A stretch of 64,000 nucleotides of DNA from Streptomyces sp. (lineage in GTDB: Bacteria; Actinomycetota; Actinomycetes; Streptomycetales; Streptomycetaceae): the NCBI RefSeq assembly GCF_019510245.1, contig NZ_JAEKKT010000128.1, forward strand, positions 62,001-126,000, read 5' to 3'. The notes below the pieces were generated by a model. That model did no database searches. It saw only the letters and a list, made by a program, of their open reading frames with translations, and was not told the DNA's origin. This document shows, one piece after another, positions 1 to 7,789 of the stretch (its first letter is position 1; every line of letters starts with the position of its first letter). The position numbers were made by a program, and so were the translations under genes.

Positions 1-212
1 AACCAGGCCGAGACGATCCGCCCGATGTCCTTGCGGAAGTAGATCAGCACCGCGGTCTCCGTGCCGATCTGGGTGATCGCCGTGAAGGCGGCCCCCGGGT
101 CCTTCCAGCCGGAGAAGGCCGCGGTCAGCCGCAGATGCGCGCTGGAGGAGACGGGCAGGAACTCGGTCAGCCCCTGGACGAGGCCGAGGACCAGCGATTC
201 AAACCAAGACAT
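1..212 (-). CDS. uppP: Undecaprenyl-diphosphatase UppP (BacA), N-terminal part, cut by window edge
   Basis: The first 70 residues are present; the rest lies left of the window. The family dephosphorylates undecaprenyl pyrophosphate at the membrane to recycle the lipid carrier for peptidoglycan and other wall polymers, and gives bacitracin tolerance when overproduced. The translation starts [20 protein letters not shown] and continues VSSSAHLR, the conserved Glu-rich and Ser-rich active-site region of the family, followed by the typical [14 protein letters not shown] stretch. The ATG at 212 is the natural family start; no strong ribosome site precedes it. It is divergent from the oxidoreductase gene at 493. 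The identification is secure; only completeness is unknown. Confidence 0.93.
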   Translation of the reverse strand, partial: MSWFESLVLGLVQGLTEFLPVSSSAHLRLTAAFSGWKDPGAAFTAITQIGTETAVLIYFRKDIGRIVSAW

Positions 213-353
213 GAAGGTACGGCGTCCCAGGGGTGAGGAAGGGGCCGGCGGTCGCGCGGCGCAGGTGATCATTCGCGTGCAAGCGCAGCGTAGCGGGCCG
301 GGGCGACAGCGGGGGCACAGGGGTTCGGCAGGCGGACCGGCGGCCACGGGGTG

Positions 354-383
354 TTGACCGGTCAAGGTGCCGCCGCTTACGTT
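354..383 (+). promoter_or_regulatory. Candidate promoter of the oxidoreductase/DUF6807 operon
   Basis: TTGACC (354-359) and TACGTT (378-383) are separated by 18 bp, a good match to a housekeeping sigma-70 type promoter. The only gene downstream on this strand is the oxidoreductase at 493. Inferred from sequence only. Confidence 0.5.
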
Positions 384-390
384 TCTGCAG

Positions 391-406
391 GAGAAAGCGC
401 TTGCTC
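391..406. promoter_or_regulatory. Candidate LacI-family operator
   Basis: The 16-bp sequence GAGAAAGCGCTTGCTC is a palindrome with 7 of 8 base pairs matching around a central CG. This is the shape bound by LacI/GalR repressors, which favour a central CG dyad. It sits about 8 bp after the -10 box at 378-383, where a repressor would block initiation. No LacI-type gene is in the window, so the regulator would act in trans. Confidence 0.5.
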
Positions 407-492
407 CGCACATCGGGGTGCGTGTGCGGCGCACATCGGGCGGGAGTTCGCCCCCATCGTCGGTACGCGCCCGAGGAGTGCTGATCACGTCC

Positions 493-1650
493 ATGCCCCG
501 CTCCCCCCGCTCCACGGCCCCCTTCGCCGGCCGCCGCATCCGGGCCGCCGTCGTCGGCGCCGGCGCCATCGGGCGCGGCTCGCATCTGCCCGCCCTCGCC
601 CAGCTGGCCGCGGAGGGGGAGACCGAGGTCGTCGCCGCCGTCGACATCGATGCCACCGCCGTCGAGGCGATGTGCGCCGAGGCCGGCATCCCGCACGCCT
701 ACACCGACCTCGACCGGATGCTCGCCGAACAGCGGCCCGACCTGGTCACCATCGGCACCCCGCCGACCCTGCACCGGGACCAGACGGTGGCCGCGCTGCG
801 GGCCGGCGCCTGGGTGTGGTGCGAGAAGCCGCCCGTGCCGAGCCTCGCCGACTTCGACGCGATCGAGGCGGAGGAGGGGGCGGACGGCGGGCCGTACGCC
901 TCGATCGTCTTCCAGCACCGCTTCGGCTCCGCGTCCACCCACGTACGGCGGCTGCTCGCCGAGGGGGCGCTGGGCCGCCCGCTGGTCGCCCACTGCCAGA
1001 CCACCTGGTACCGGGACACCGCTTACTACGCGGTGCCCTGGCGGGGCCGCTGGGCGACCGAGGGCGGCGGCCCGGCGATGGGCCACGGCATCCACCAGAT
1101 CGATCTGCTCCTCGACCTGCTCGGGCCGTGGAGCGAGGTGCGGGCGATGGCCGGCCGGCTGGTGCACGACGTGGAGACCGAGGACGTCTCCACCGCCCTG
1201 GTCCGGTTCCCGGACGGCGCCCTGGCCACCGTCGTGAACAGCGTGCTCAGCCCCGACGAGGTCAGCCGCATCCGCATCGACTGCGAGCGCGCTACGGTCG
1301 AGCTGACCCACCTGTACGGTCACGGCAACGACGACTGGCGCATCACCCCGGCCCCGGGCGTCCCCGCCGACGAGGCGGCGGCCTGGCGGGACTTCGGCCC
1401 GGACGTGCCCAGCTCGCACCTGGCCCAGCTGCGCGAGCTGGTCGCCAGTATGCGGGCGGGGGAGCGGCCGCGCAGCAGCGGCGCGGACGGGCGTACCAGC
1501 CTGGAGCTGATCACCGCCCTGTACAAGGCGGCGTTCACCGACGTGACGGTCCACGCGGGCGAGATCGGTCCGGGTGATCCTTACTACACGGCCCTGCACG
1601 GGAACGCCCCGGGCTGGGCCCCGACCGTGCGCGAGGAGGCGTCCGCGTGA
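493..1650 (+). CDS. Gfo/Idh/MocA family NAD(P)-dependent oxidoreductase
   Basis: About 385 residues, the usual length for this family of sugar or inositol dehydrogenases. The N-terminal Rossmann fold carries the dinucleotide loop [18 protein letters not shown]. The family EKP motif appears as WCEKPPVPS near residue 110, its Lys normally contributing to catalysis. [13 protein letters not shown] near residue 197 is the C-terminal substrate-site helix with the catalytic His. An earlier in-frame start is possible (GTG at 478, or upstream to 367), but homologues begin close to the Rossmann strand, so ATG 493 was chosen. The next gene overlaps by 4 bases, so both are probably one operon under the promoter and LacI-like operator at 354-406. 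Substrate is not evident; pairing with a DUF6807 gene suggests carbohydrate metabolism. Confidence 0.88.
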   Translation: MPRSPRSTAPFAGRRIRAAVVGAGAIGRGSHLPALAQLAAEGETEVVAAVDIDATAVEAMCAEAGIPHAYTDLDRMLAEQRPDLVTIGTPPTLHRDQTVAALRAGAWVWCEKPPVPSLADFDAIEAEEGADGGPYASIVFQHRFGSASTHVRRLLAEGALGRPLVAHCQTTWYRDTAYYAVPWRGRWATEGGGPAMGHGIHQIDLLLDLLGPWSEVRAMAGRLVHDVETEDVSTALVRFPDGALATVVNSVLSPDEVSRIRIDCERATVELTHLYGHGNDDWRITPAPGVPADEAAAWRDFGPDVPSSHLAQLRELVASMRAGERPRSSGADGRTSLELITALYKAAFTDVTVHAGEIGPGDPYYTALHGNAPGWAPTVREEASA

Positions 1651-2576
1651 GCGGCGAGCTGCGGATCACGCACACCCACGGCGACCGGGTCACCGTGACC
1701 GAGCCGGTCACCGGGGTGCAGCTGTTCTCGTACGTCTACCGGCCCGAGGCGGCCTGGGAGGCGCCGCGGCCCTACCTCCACCCGGTGCGCACCCTCGCGG
1801 GGGACGTCGTGACCGACTACCGGCCCAACGACCACCGCTGGCACAAGGGCATCTCCCTGACCGCCTCGCACCTGTCGGGCGCGAACCTGTGGGGTGGCAA
1901 CTCCTATGTGCACGGCCGGGGTTACGTGGCCATCCCGGAGCGCGTCGGCTCGATGCGGCACGCCGGCTTCGACGAGCTGTCGTCGGCCGAGGACCGCCTG
2001 GTCGTCGTGGAACGGCTGACCTGGCATCCGTACGACGGGACGCTGTGGGCGGAGGAGCGGCGCCGCATCGAGGTCCATGACGTGGATCCGGCGGCCCGTT
2101 CCTGGGCGCTGACCTGGACCAGCGAGATCACCAACCGGCGTGCCGAACCGCTGCTGTTCGGCAGCCCGACCACGGCCGGGCGTGAACGGGCGGGCTACAC
2201 GGGCCTGTTCTGGCGCGGTCCGCGCGCCTTCCGGGACGGCCGGATCGTCGGCCCGCAGGGGGAGGGCCCGGAGTCCATGGGCTCCCAGTCTCCCTGGCTG
2301 GCGCTGTCCGGCGAGCACGACGGCGCCGACGGCCACGCCACCGTCGTCTTCGAACACGCCCCGGAGAACGATCACTTGGGTGCCCGCGGCGGCCATCCCG
2401 CGCACTGGTTCGTGCGCAACGACCCGTTCGCCGGCATCGCCCCCTCCTGGGCCTTCCACGACGAGCTGGAACTGGCCCCCGGCGACACCCTCCGGCGCCG
2501 CTACCGGGTCGTCGTCGCCGACGGCGCCTGGGAGCGCGCGGAGATCGCCAAGTACCTGGAGGCGCATCCCTGGTGA
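1647..2576 (+). CDS. DUF6807 (PmoA-like) family protein
   Basis: A 309-residue protein whose GTG start overlaps the stop of the preceding oxidoreductase (GTGA), indicating translational coupling. The sequence matches the DUF6807 family, annotated in many genomes as methane oxygenase PmoA by weak similarity only. Recognisable elements are LHPVRTLAGDVVTDYRPNDH followed by HRWHKGIS, WGGNSYVHGRGY, and a C-terminal HWFVRNDPFAGIAPSWAF. Conserved His and Asp residues in these blocks could form an active or metal site. No signal peptide or membrane segment is visible. The family usually sits beside Gfo/Idh/MocA dehydrogenases in sugar-use operons, as here. The biochemical role is not established; methane oxidation is not implied. 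Confidence 0.85.
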   Translation: MSGELRITHTHGDRVTVTEPVTGVQLFSYVYRPEAAWEAPRPYLHPVRTLAGDVVTDYRPNDHRWHKGISLTASHLSGANLWGGNSYVHGRGYVAIPERVGSMRHAGFDELSSAEDRLVVVERLTWHPYDGTLWAEERRRIEVHDVDPAARSWALTWTSEITNRRAEPLLFGSPTTAGRERAGYTGLFWRGPRAFRDGRIVGPQGEGPESMGSQSPWLALSGEHDGADGHATVVFEHAPENDHLGARGGHPAHWFVRNDPFAGIAPSWAFHDELELAPGDTLRRRYRVVVADGAWERAEIAKYLEAHPW

Positions 2577-2596
2577 GGGCGGGGGAGTAGTCCCGC

Positions 2597-3067
2597 TCAG
2601 GCGGTTTCGGGTCCGGCGACGGTCCAGCCCGGTGCCTGCGGGTGGGCCGTCGAGTCGCCGTGCCGTACCGGGTCGCCGCAGGCCGCGCACGTGACGACCG
2701 GGGTGAGGGTCTTTCCGCAGCCGTGCTCGATCACCATGGGGCGGTCGCCGTCCGGATGGAGGTGGCGGTCGCCCCAGGCCATGAGGGTCAGCAGGACCGG
2801 CTCGAGTTCGAGGCCCGCCTGCGTGGCCAGGTACTCGAAGCGCTGCGGCCGCTCGCTGTAGACGCGCTTGGTGAGGATCCCGGCGTCTACGAGCCGGCGC
2901 AGCCGGGTGGCCAGGATGTCGCGCGGGGCGCCGATGTTGCGCACGAGCTGGTCGAAGCGGCCGTTGCCCAGGCACACCTCCCGCAGGACCAGCAGGGAGT
3001 ACTTCTCGCCGACGAGTGCCAGGGCGTCGGCGATCGAACACGGGCGGGGGTCCTTGGGGGCGGCCAT
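2597..3067 (-). CDS. HxlR-family winged-helix transcriptional regulator
   Basis: A 156-residue protein with the HxlR core: PCSIADALALVGEKYSLLVL near the N-terminus with the typical conserved Cys, then the recognition region FDQLVRNIGAPRDILATRL and the wing LTKRVYSERPQRFEYLAT. After the roughly 100-residue DNA-binding domain comes an extension containing HGCGK and TCAACG, which could bind a metal or act as a thiol switch. HxlR proteins often sense reactive aldehydes, quinones or redox changes. The ATG at 3067 is 103 bp from the divergent thiolase start, and a 23-bp inverted repeat lies between them, so it probably controls the thiolase gene and itself. It is convergent with the DUF6807 gene, 20 bp away. 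Confidence 0.88.
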   Translation of the reverse strand: MAAPKDPRPCSIADALALVGEKYSLLVLREVCLGNGRFDQLVRNIGAPRDILATRLRRLVDAGILTKRVYSERPQRFEYLATQAGLELEPVLLTLMAWGDRHLHPDGDRPMVIEHGCGKTLTPVVTCAACGDPVRHGDSTAHPQAPGWTVAGPETA

Positions 3068-3082
3068 GGGGTCAGTCTAGTG

Positions 3083-3105
3083 GAGGGTTGGATTTTCAAA
3101 CCCTC
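3083..3105. promoter_or_regulatory. Inverted repeat between hxlR-type gene and thiolase, probable operator
   Basis: A perfect inverted repeat with arms GAGGGTT and AACCCTC separated by 9 bp lies 16 bp upstream of the HxlR start. It overlaps a possible thiolase promoter (TTGGAT at 3088-3093, 17 bp, TATGGT at 3111-3116). Dimeric HxlR proteins bind such dyads, so autoregulation plus control of the thiolase is the simple reading. Confidence 0.55.
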
Positions 3106-3170
3106 AGAGTTATGGTGGGTTCGGATTTCCTACTCACCGGTAATCGAGACTGGCAATCGAGGTCCCAGAG

Positions 3171-4343
3171 ATGCGTGACGCAGTCATCGTCGAAGCCGTA
3201 CGCACCCCCGTCGGCAAGGGCAAGCCGAACGGGTCCCTGGCGCACGTCCACCCCGTCGAACTCCTCGCCCACACCCTGCGCACCCTCGTCGAACGCTCCG
3301 GCGTCGACCCCGCCCTCGTCGACGACGTGATCGGCGGCACCGTCGACCAGGTCGGCGAGCAGGCCATGAACACCACCCGGTACGCCGTCCTGTCCGCCGG
3401 CTTCCCCGAGACCGTCCCGGCGACCACCGTGGACCGCCAGTGCGGCTCCTCCCAGCAGGCCGTGCACTTCGCCGCGCAGGGGGTCATGTCCGGTGCCTAC
3501 GACATCGTGATCGCCTGCGGCGTCGAGTCGATGAGCCGGGTGCCGATGTGGTCCAACGTGCCGGCCGGCAAGGACCCCTTCGGCCCCGGAGTCGCCGCGC
3601 GCTACCCGGAGGGCCTGGTCCCGCAGGGCATCAGCGCCGAGCTCATCGCCGCCAAGTGGTCGATCAGCCGGGCGGAGATGGACGACTTCGCGGTCTCCTC
3701 GCACCAGAAGGCGGCGGCCGCGTGGGCGGCGGGGCTGTTCGACGCGCAGGTCGCCCCGCTGGACGGTGTCGCCCGTGACGAGTCGGTACGGCCCGGCACC
3801 ACCGCCGAGATCCTCGCCGGGCTCAAGCCCGCCTACTACGACCCCGGGTTCGCCGAGCGGTTCCCGCAGATCGAGTGGAACGTCACCGCGGGCAACGCGA
3901 GCCCGATCAACGACGGCGCATCCGCGGTGCTCATCACCTCCGGTGAGACCGCGGCGAGGCTCGGGCTGCGGCCGCTGGCCCGCCTGCACGAGTTCGCCGT
4001 CACCGGCTCCGACCCGTTGCTCATGCTGACCGGCGTGATCCCCGCGACGGAGAAGGTGCTGCGGCGGGCCGGGCTCGGCATCGGGGACATCGACCTGTTC
4101 GAGGTGAACGAGGCGTTCTCCAGCGTGGTGCTGGCCTGGCGGCAGGAGACGGGGGCGGATCTCGCCAAGGTGAACGTGAACGGTGGGGCGATCGCCCTCG
4201 GGCATCCGCTGGGGGCGAGCGGGACTCGGCTGACGACGACGCTGGTACATGCGATGCGGGAGCGCGGCGCTCGCTTCGGGCTTCAGACCATGTGTGAGGC
4301 GGGTGGGCTGGCGAACGCGATGATTCTGGAGGCGGTTCGGTAG
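3171..4343 (+). CDS. Thiolase family acetyl-CoA C-acyltransferase
   Basis: A 390-residue thiolase of normal length. The nucleophile is Cys91 in DRQCGSSQQA, the His of GHPLGASG is at about 345, and the second catalytic Cys is at about 375 in MCEAGG. The C-terminus ends LANAMILE, as in family members. The enzyme either condenses two acyl-CoAs or cleaves 3-ketoacyl-CoA; sequence alone does not separate biosynthetic from degradative thiolases. The start MRDAVIVEAVRTPVGK is canonical. It is monocistronic and divergent from the HxlR regulator, whose probable operator overlaps its promoter, so expression may respond to a thiol- or electrophile-related signal. A dispersed intergenic repeat follows its stop codon. 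Confidence 0.94.
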   Translation: MRDAVIVEAVRTPVGKGKPNGSLAHVHPVELLAHTLRTLVERSGVDPALVDDVIGGTVDQVGEQAMNTTRYAVLSAGFPETVPATTVDRQCGSSQQAVHFAAQGVMSGAYDIVIACGVESMSRVPMWSNVPAGKDPFGPGVAARYPEGLVPQGISAELIAAKWSISRAEMDDFAVSSHQKAAAAWAAGLFDAQVAPLDGVARDESVRPGTTAEILAGLKPAYYDPGFAERFPQIEWNVTAGNASPINDGASAVLITSGETAARLGLRPLARLHEFAVTGSDPLLMLTGVIPATEKVLRRAGLGIGDIDLFEVNEAFSSVVLAWRQETGADLAKVNVNGGAIALGHPLGASGTRLTTTLVHAMRERGARFGLQTMCEAGGLANAMILEAVR

Positions 4344-4395
4344 GGCTGTGCGCCCCATGGGGTGCTGCGTGGTGTCTCGGGGCGGCTGACGCGCC

Positions 4396-4462
4396 GTTGG
4401 GGCTGGTCGCGCAGTTCCTCCCCCGGCCTTCGGCCGGGGGTACCCCCAGCGCCCCTTACCGG
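4396..4462 (+). repeat. Dispersed intergenic repeat, copy A
   Basis: First of three near-identical elements of about 70 bp (others at 6816-6888 and, inverted, 37519-37590). The element contains GGTCGCGCAGTTCCTCCCCC, then a hairpin core with the tetraloop TTCG (GGCCTTCGGCC), then CCCCCAGCGCCCC. Copies sit just downstream of genes, here between the thiolase and a convergent membrane-protein gene, as expected of a mobile or terminator-linked repeat. It is followed at about 4462-4530 by loosely repeated GGCGCTGTAGTTG-like segments. Confidence 0.75.
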
Positions 4463-4513
4463 ACGCTGTAGTTGTGGGGCGCTGTGGTTGCGGGGCTCTG
4501 TAGCTACCGGGCG

Positions 4514-5278
4514 CTATCGCTGGGGGCGTAGGTGGTGGCGCTTTCGCCATGCCACTACCGCGCCCGCCACCGCCGGGATGACGATCGCCGCCACCGAGAT
4601 CAGGAAGACCGGGGACGTCGGGGTCGAGGCGCGAGCGCCCGCCACCACGTAGGCGGCGACGTTCGGGATCGAGCCCAGGGCGGTGGCCACCAGGAACGGT
4701 GTGCAGCGCATGCGGGAGACGGCGGCCGCGTAGTTCGCGGCCCAGAACGGGACGCCGGGGAACAGGCGTACCGCCAGCATCGAGCGGAAGCCGTGCCTGC
4801 TGAACTGGCTGTCCGCCGCCTTCAGGAGCCGGCCGCGCAGCAGCGGACGCAGGGCCTCCTGGCCGAGCATCCGGCCGAGCACGAAGGAGATCCACGCCCC
4901 GAGCACGGTGCCGGCCATGGCCGCGCCCATGCCCGGTGCCGAGCCGAACAGCGCGCCGGCCGCGAGGTTCAGGATCGGCCGGGGCACGAACGCCACCGTG
5001 ATCAGGCCGTACGCCACGGCGAAGACCACCACCGCGGTGGTGCCCGCCACGTGCGGCGGCCAGCCCTGCGTCATCAGCTTCTGGGGCTCGAAGAGCAGGA
5101 CCGACGCCCCGGCCGCCGCCAGCAGCGCGACGAGCAGGGACAGCCGGGACCACGGCGACAGCAGCACGCGTGTGCAGCGTGCGCCGAAGCCGATCGGAGC
5201 GGGCACGGCGAGGGTCAGCTCCTCGGCGGCGGCCCGGGGAGGGACCGTGGCGGTGCCAGAGCGGTTGGCATCGAGCAT
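4514..5278 (-). CDS. TVP38/TMEM64 (DedA-superfamily) membrane protein
   Basis: 254 residues with about five to six membrane segments and the family core: GLITVAFVPRPILNLAAGALFG, then the loop FSRHGFRSMLAVRLFPGVPF ending WAANYAAA, followed by FLVATALGSIPN. The Gly- and Arg-containing re-entrant loop is the hallmark of the VTT/SNARE-associated domain. Members of the superfamily have been linked to lipid scrambling and undecaprenyl-phosphate movement, but this subfamily is not well defined. The N-terminal 40 residues are soluble. It is convergent with the thiolase across repeat copy A and divergent from tuf3. ATG 5278 gives the natural start. Identification of the family is firm; the transported or scrambled substrate is unknown. 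Confidence 0.85.
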   Translation of the reverse strand: MLDANRSGTATVPPRAAAEELTLAVPAPIGFGARCTRVLLSPWSRLSLLVALLAAAGASVLLFEPQKLMTQGWPPHVAGTTAVVVFAVAYGLITVAFVPRPILNLAAGALFGSAPGMGAAMAGTVLGAWISFVLGRMLGQEALRPLLRGRLLKAADSQFSRHGFRSMLAVRLFPGVPFWAANYAAAVSRMRCTPFLVATALGSIPNVAAYVVAGARASTPTSPVFLISVAAIVIPAVAGAVVAWRKRHHLRPQR

Positions 5279-5421
5279 TCGGTGACACTAACCGAAGCGG
5301 ATGTGTGATCGCCGTATGGTTCCTGTCCCTTGGGTGAACCGGAGCCGCGGAAAACCGTTCGACGTGGGACGACGCGTCGGCCATGATCTGTGTCATGTTC
5401 CGGTTCGCCTTCCTCGTCGCA

Positions 5422-5441
5422 GCATCCGCAGTCGCGGATGC
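5422..5441 (+). other. Perfect 8-bp hairpin upstream of tuf3-like gene
   Basis: GCATCCGC and GCGGATGC are separated by AGTC, a perfect stem-loop 150 bases before the EF-Tu start and not followed by a T run. It could be an operator dyad or part of the transcribed leader together with the larger hairpin at 5495-5537. Confidence 0.4.
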
Positions 5442-5494
5442 GCCGAAGGCTGCCGTTCCCGTTCTCGCGGCCGCTGTCGACGGCGCCCGAAGCT

Positions 5495-5537
5495 GACCCT
5501 CCCCGGAAAGTCCGGCGGACCCCGCAGGGGGAGGGTC
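5495..5537 (+). promoter_or_regulatory. Large GC-rich leader hairpin before tuf3-like gene
   Basis: GACCCTCCCC (5495-5504) pairs perfectly with GGGGAGGGTC (5528-5537), and inside the loop GTCC (5510-5513) pairs with GGAC (5517-5520). The structure ends 54 bases before the EF-Tu start codon and has no following T run, so it does not look like a classical terminator. It suggests RNA-level control or mRNA stability for this gene. Confidence 0.5.
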
Positions 5538-5591
5538 GGCCAGTTCCTCGGGGTCCCCGCTCTTCCTACGGCCAAGCTTCGAGGTACAGCC

Positions 5592-6761
5592 ATGCCCAAG
5601 ACGGCATACGTCCGCACCAAACCGCATCTCAACATCGGCACGATGGGTCATGTCGACCACGGCAAGACCACTTTGACCGCCGCCATCACCAAGGTCCTCG
5701 CCGACCGCGGCACCGGCACGTTCGTGCCGTTCGACCGCATCGACCGGGCCCCCGAGGAGGCCGCCCGCGGCATCACCATCAACATCGCGCACGTCGAGTA
5801 CGAGACCGACACCCGGCATTACGCCCACGTGGACATGCCGGGCCATGCGGACTACGTCAAGAACATGGTCACCGGCGCCGCGCAGCTGGACGGCGCGATC
5901 CTCGTCGTCTCCGCGCTCGACGGAATCATGCCGCAGACCTCCGAACACGTGCTGCTCGCCCGGCAGGTGGGCGTCGACCACGTGGTGGTCGCGCTGAACA
6001 AGGCGGACTCGGCCGACGAGGAGCTCGTCGAACTCGTCGAGCTGGAGGTCCGCGAGCTGCTCAGCGCGCACGGCTACGGCGGCGACTCCGTGCCCGTCGT
6101 ACGGGTCTCCGGGCTCAGGGCGCTGGAGGGCGACCCGCGGTGGACGGCGTCGGTCGAGGCGCTGCTCGACGCGGTGGACACGTACGTGCCGATGCCCGAG
6201 CGGTATCTGGACGCGCCGTTCCTGCTGCCGGTGGAGAACGTGCTCACGATCACCGGGCGCGGGACCGTCGTGACCGGTGCGGTCGAGAGGGGGACCGTGC
6301 GGGTCGGGGACCGGATCGAGGTGCTCGGCGCGGAGGTGGAGACGGTCGTCACCGGCCTGGAGACCTTCGGGAAGCCGGTGGACGAGGCGCAGGCCGGGGA
6401 CAACGTGGCGCTGCTGCTGCGGGGCGTGCCCCGGGACGCGGTGCGGCGGGGGCACGTGGTCGCGGCGCCGGGGAGCGTGGTGCCGGCCCGGCGGTTCTCG
6501 GCGCGGGTGTACGTCCTGTCGGGGCGTGAAGGGGGTCGTACGACTCCCGTCTCGACGGGGTACCGGCCGCAGTTCTACATCCGTACGGCGGACGTGGTCG
6601 GGGACGTCGACCTCGGCGAGACGGCGGTCGCCCGGCCCGGGGACACGGTGGAGATGACCGTGGAGCTGGGGCGGGACGTGCCGCTGGAGGCGGGGCTGGG
6701 GTTCGCCATCCGTGAAGGCGGCCGGACCGTGGGGGCGGGGACCGTGACCTCCGTGGAGTGA
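5592..6761 (+). CDS. tuf3: Translation elongation factor EF-Tu, divergent tuf3-type paralogue
   Basis: 389 residues, full EF-Tu length, with G1 GHVDHGKT at 19-26, switch-[14 protein letters not shown] and the C-terminal [13 protein letters not shown]. It differs from main EF-Tu at normally invariant sites: NKCD is NKAD, the switch-II Cys is Met (DMPGH), the SAL motif is SGL, and the Arg before FAIREGG is Gly. Some Streptomyces carry such a third tuf gene; in S. coelicolor tuf3 is inessential and reported to be under positive stringent control. The gene is monocistronic, not beside rpsG and fusA, which fits tuf3 rather than tuf1. ATG 5592 has GAGGT six bases upstream; longer in-frame starts would add a low-complexity extension. 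The leader holds strong hairpins. EF-Tu delivers aminoacyl-tRNA to the ribosome. Confidence 0.9.
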   Translation: MPKTAYVRTKPHLNIGTMGHVDHGKTTLTAAITKVLADRGTGTFVPFDRIDRAPEEAARGITINIAHVEYETDTRHYAHVDMPGHADYVKNMVTGAAQLDGAILVVSALDGIMPQTSEHVLLARQVGVDHVVVALNKADSADEELVELVELEVRELLSAHGYGGDSVPVVRVSGLRALEGDPRWTASVEALLDAVDTYVPMPERYLDAPFLLPVENVLTITGRGTVVTGAVERGTVRVGDRIEVLGAEVETVVTGLETFGKPVDEAQAGDNVALLLRGVPRDAVRRGHVVAAPGSVVPARRFSARVYVLSGREGGRTTPVSTGYRPQFYIRTADVVGDVDLGETAVARPGDTVEMTVELGRDVPLEAGLGFAIREGGRTVGAGTVTSVE

Positions 6762-6788
6762 GGGGACGGTGACCTCCGTGGAGTGAGG
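6744..6788 (+). repeat. 25-bp tandem duplication of the tuf3 3' end
   Basis: GTGACCTCCGTGGAGTGAGG occurs at 6744-6763, including the stop codon, and again at 6769-6788. It is a small replication-slippage duplication that copied the last codons and stop into the intergenic space without altering the protein. Confidence 0.75.
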
Positions 6789-6815
6789 TTGCGGTGTGTG
6801 GGGGACTGCGGGCCG

Positions 6816-6888
6816 GTGGGGGCTGGTCGCGCAGTCCCTCCCCCAGCCTTCGGCCGGGGTACTACCCCCAGCGCCCCTTCCGGGGCGC
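6816..6888 (+). repeat. Dispersed intergenic repeat, copy B
   Basis: Second copy of the element at 4396, same orientation, between the EF-Tu gene and the spermidine-synthase-like gene. It keeps the GGTCGCGCAGT, CCTTCGGCCGGGG and CCCCCAGCGCCCC blocks and ends in the hairpin GCGCCCCTTCCGGGGCGC, which could act as a terminator for the upstream gene. Confidence 0.75.
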
Positions 6889-6943
6889 CGTCGTGGTGGT
6901 CGGACACTGCGCCAGGTCTCCTTGGGAGGGCGACAATGGTGGG

Positions 6944-7789
6944 GTGAGTGAATCGATACCCGTCGTCCGGGTCACCGAGCACGGGACCGCGAAGCTGATG
7001 CCCGACGTCGATCGGGAGCGGGCCTGGTTGTTGACCGTCGACGGGGCGCCGCAGTCGTACGTGGATCTCGACGAGCCGACGCATCTCGAGTTCGAGTACG
7101 CCCGGCGGCTCGGGTATGTGCTGGACGCCGTGGCGGAGGCCGGCGTGCCCCTGGACGTGCTGCACCTCGGTGGCGGTGCCTGCACGCTTCCCCGGTACGT
7201 GGCGGCGACCCGGCCCGGGTCCCGGCAGGATGTCGTGGACGCCGACCGGGAGCTGCTGGACCTGGTCACCGAGCATCTGCCGCTGGCGGACGGCACCGGG
7301 ATCGCCCTGCACGCCGCCGATGCGCGGGGCTGGCTGGAAGCGGCGCCCGGGGACTCGGCCGACGTGATCGTCGCCGATGTCTTCGGCGGGTCCCGGATCC
7401 CCGCGCATCTCACCTCGCTGGGGTACGCGAGGCAGGCCGAGCGGGTGCTTCGGGGCGACGGGGTCTACCTGGCCAACCTCGCGGACTCGGCTCCCTTCGG
7501 CTTCCTGCGTTCCCAACTCGCGACGTTCGCCGACGTCTTCGAGGAGCTGGCGCTCATAGCCGAGCCCGGCGTGCTGCGCGGCCGGCGGTTCGGGAACGCG
7601 GTGCTCATCGCCTCGCACCGGCCCATCGACGCGGGTGCGCTGGCCCGTCGTACGGCTGCCGACGCCTTCCCGGCGCGGGTCGAACACGGGCCCGCGCTGC
7701 GGGAGTTCGTAGGCGCGGCCCGGCCGGTCGGGGAGGCGGACGCCGTACCGTCACCCGAGCCCCCCGGCGGAGCGTTCGGGATCGGGTGA
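6944..7789 (+). CDS. Spermidine-synthase-like methyltransferase-fold protein
   Basis: 281 residues from the GTG at 6944. It has the nucleotide-cofactor loop LHLGGGACTLPRYVAATRPG near residue 72, an acidic residue after the second strand (DVVDADRELLDLV), then HAADARGWLEA and the post-strand block VIVADVFGGSRIPAHLTS, as in spermidine synthase and related SAM-binding folds. Upstream residues include the family segment ERAWLLTVDGAPQSYVDLD. Actinobacterial members are often labelled spermidine synthase although polyamine activity is not shown, and some are fused to membrane domains absent here. GGGAGG lies 13 bases upstream of the start, rather far. The last 39 bases overlap the convergent MFS gene. 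Confidence 0.78.
   Translation: MSESIPVVRVTEHGTAKLMPDVDRERAWLLTVDGAPQSYVDLDEPTHLEFEYARRLGYVLDAVAEAGVPLDVLHLGGGACTLPRYVAATRPGSRQDVVDADRELLDLVTEHLPLADGTGIALHAADARGWLEAAPGDSADVIVADVFGGSRIPAHLTSLGYARQAERVLRGDGVYLANLADSAPFGFLRSQLATFADVFEELALIAEPGVLRGRRFGNAVLIASHRPIDAGALARRTAADAFPARVEHGPALREFVGAARPVGEADAVPSPEPPGGAFGIG

Noticed and set aside
1647..2576. Methane or ammonia monooxygenase subunit
   Set aside because: PmoA-like naming of DUF6807 is historical; there are no membrane helices or copper-site motifs of particulate monooxygenases.
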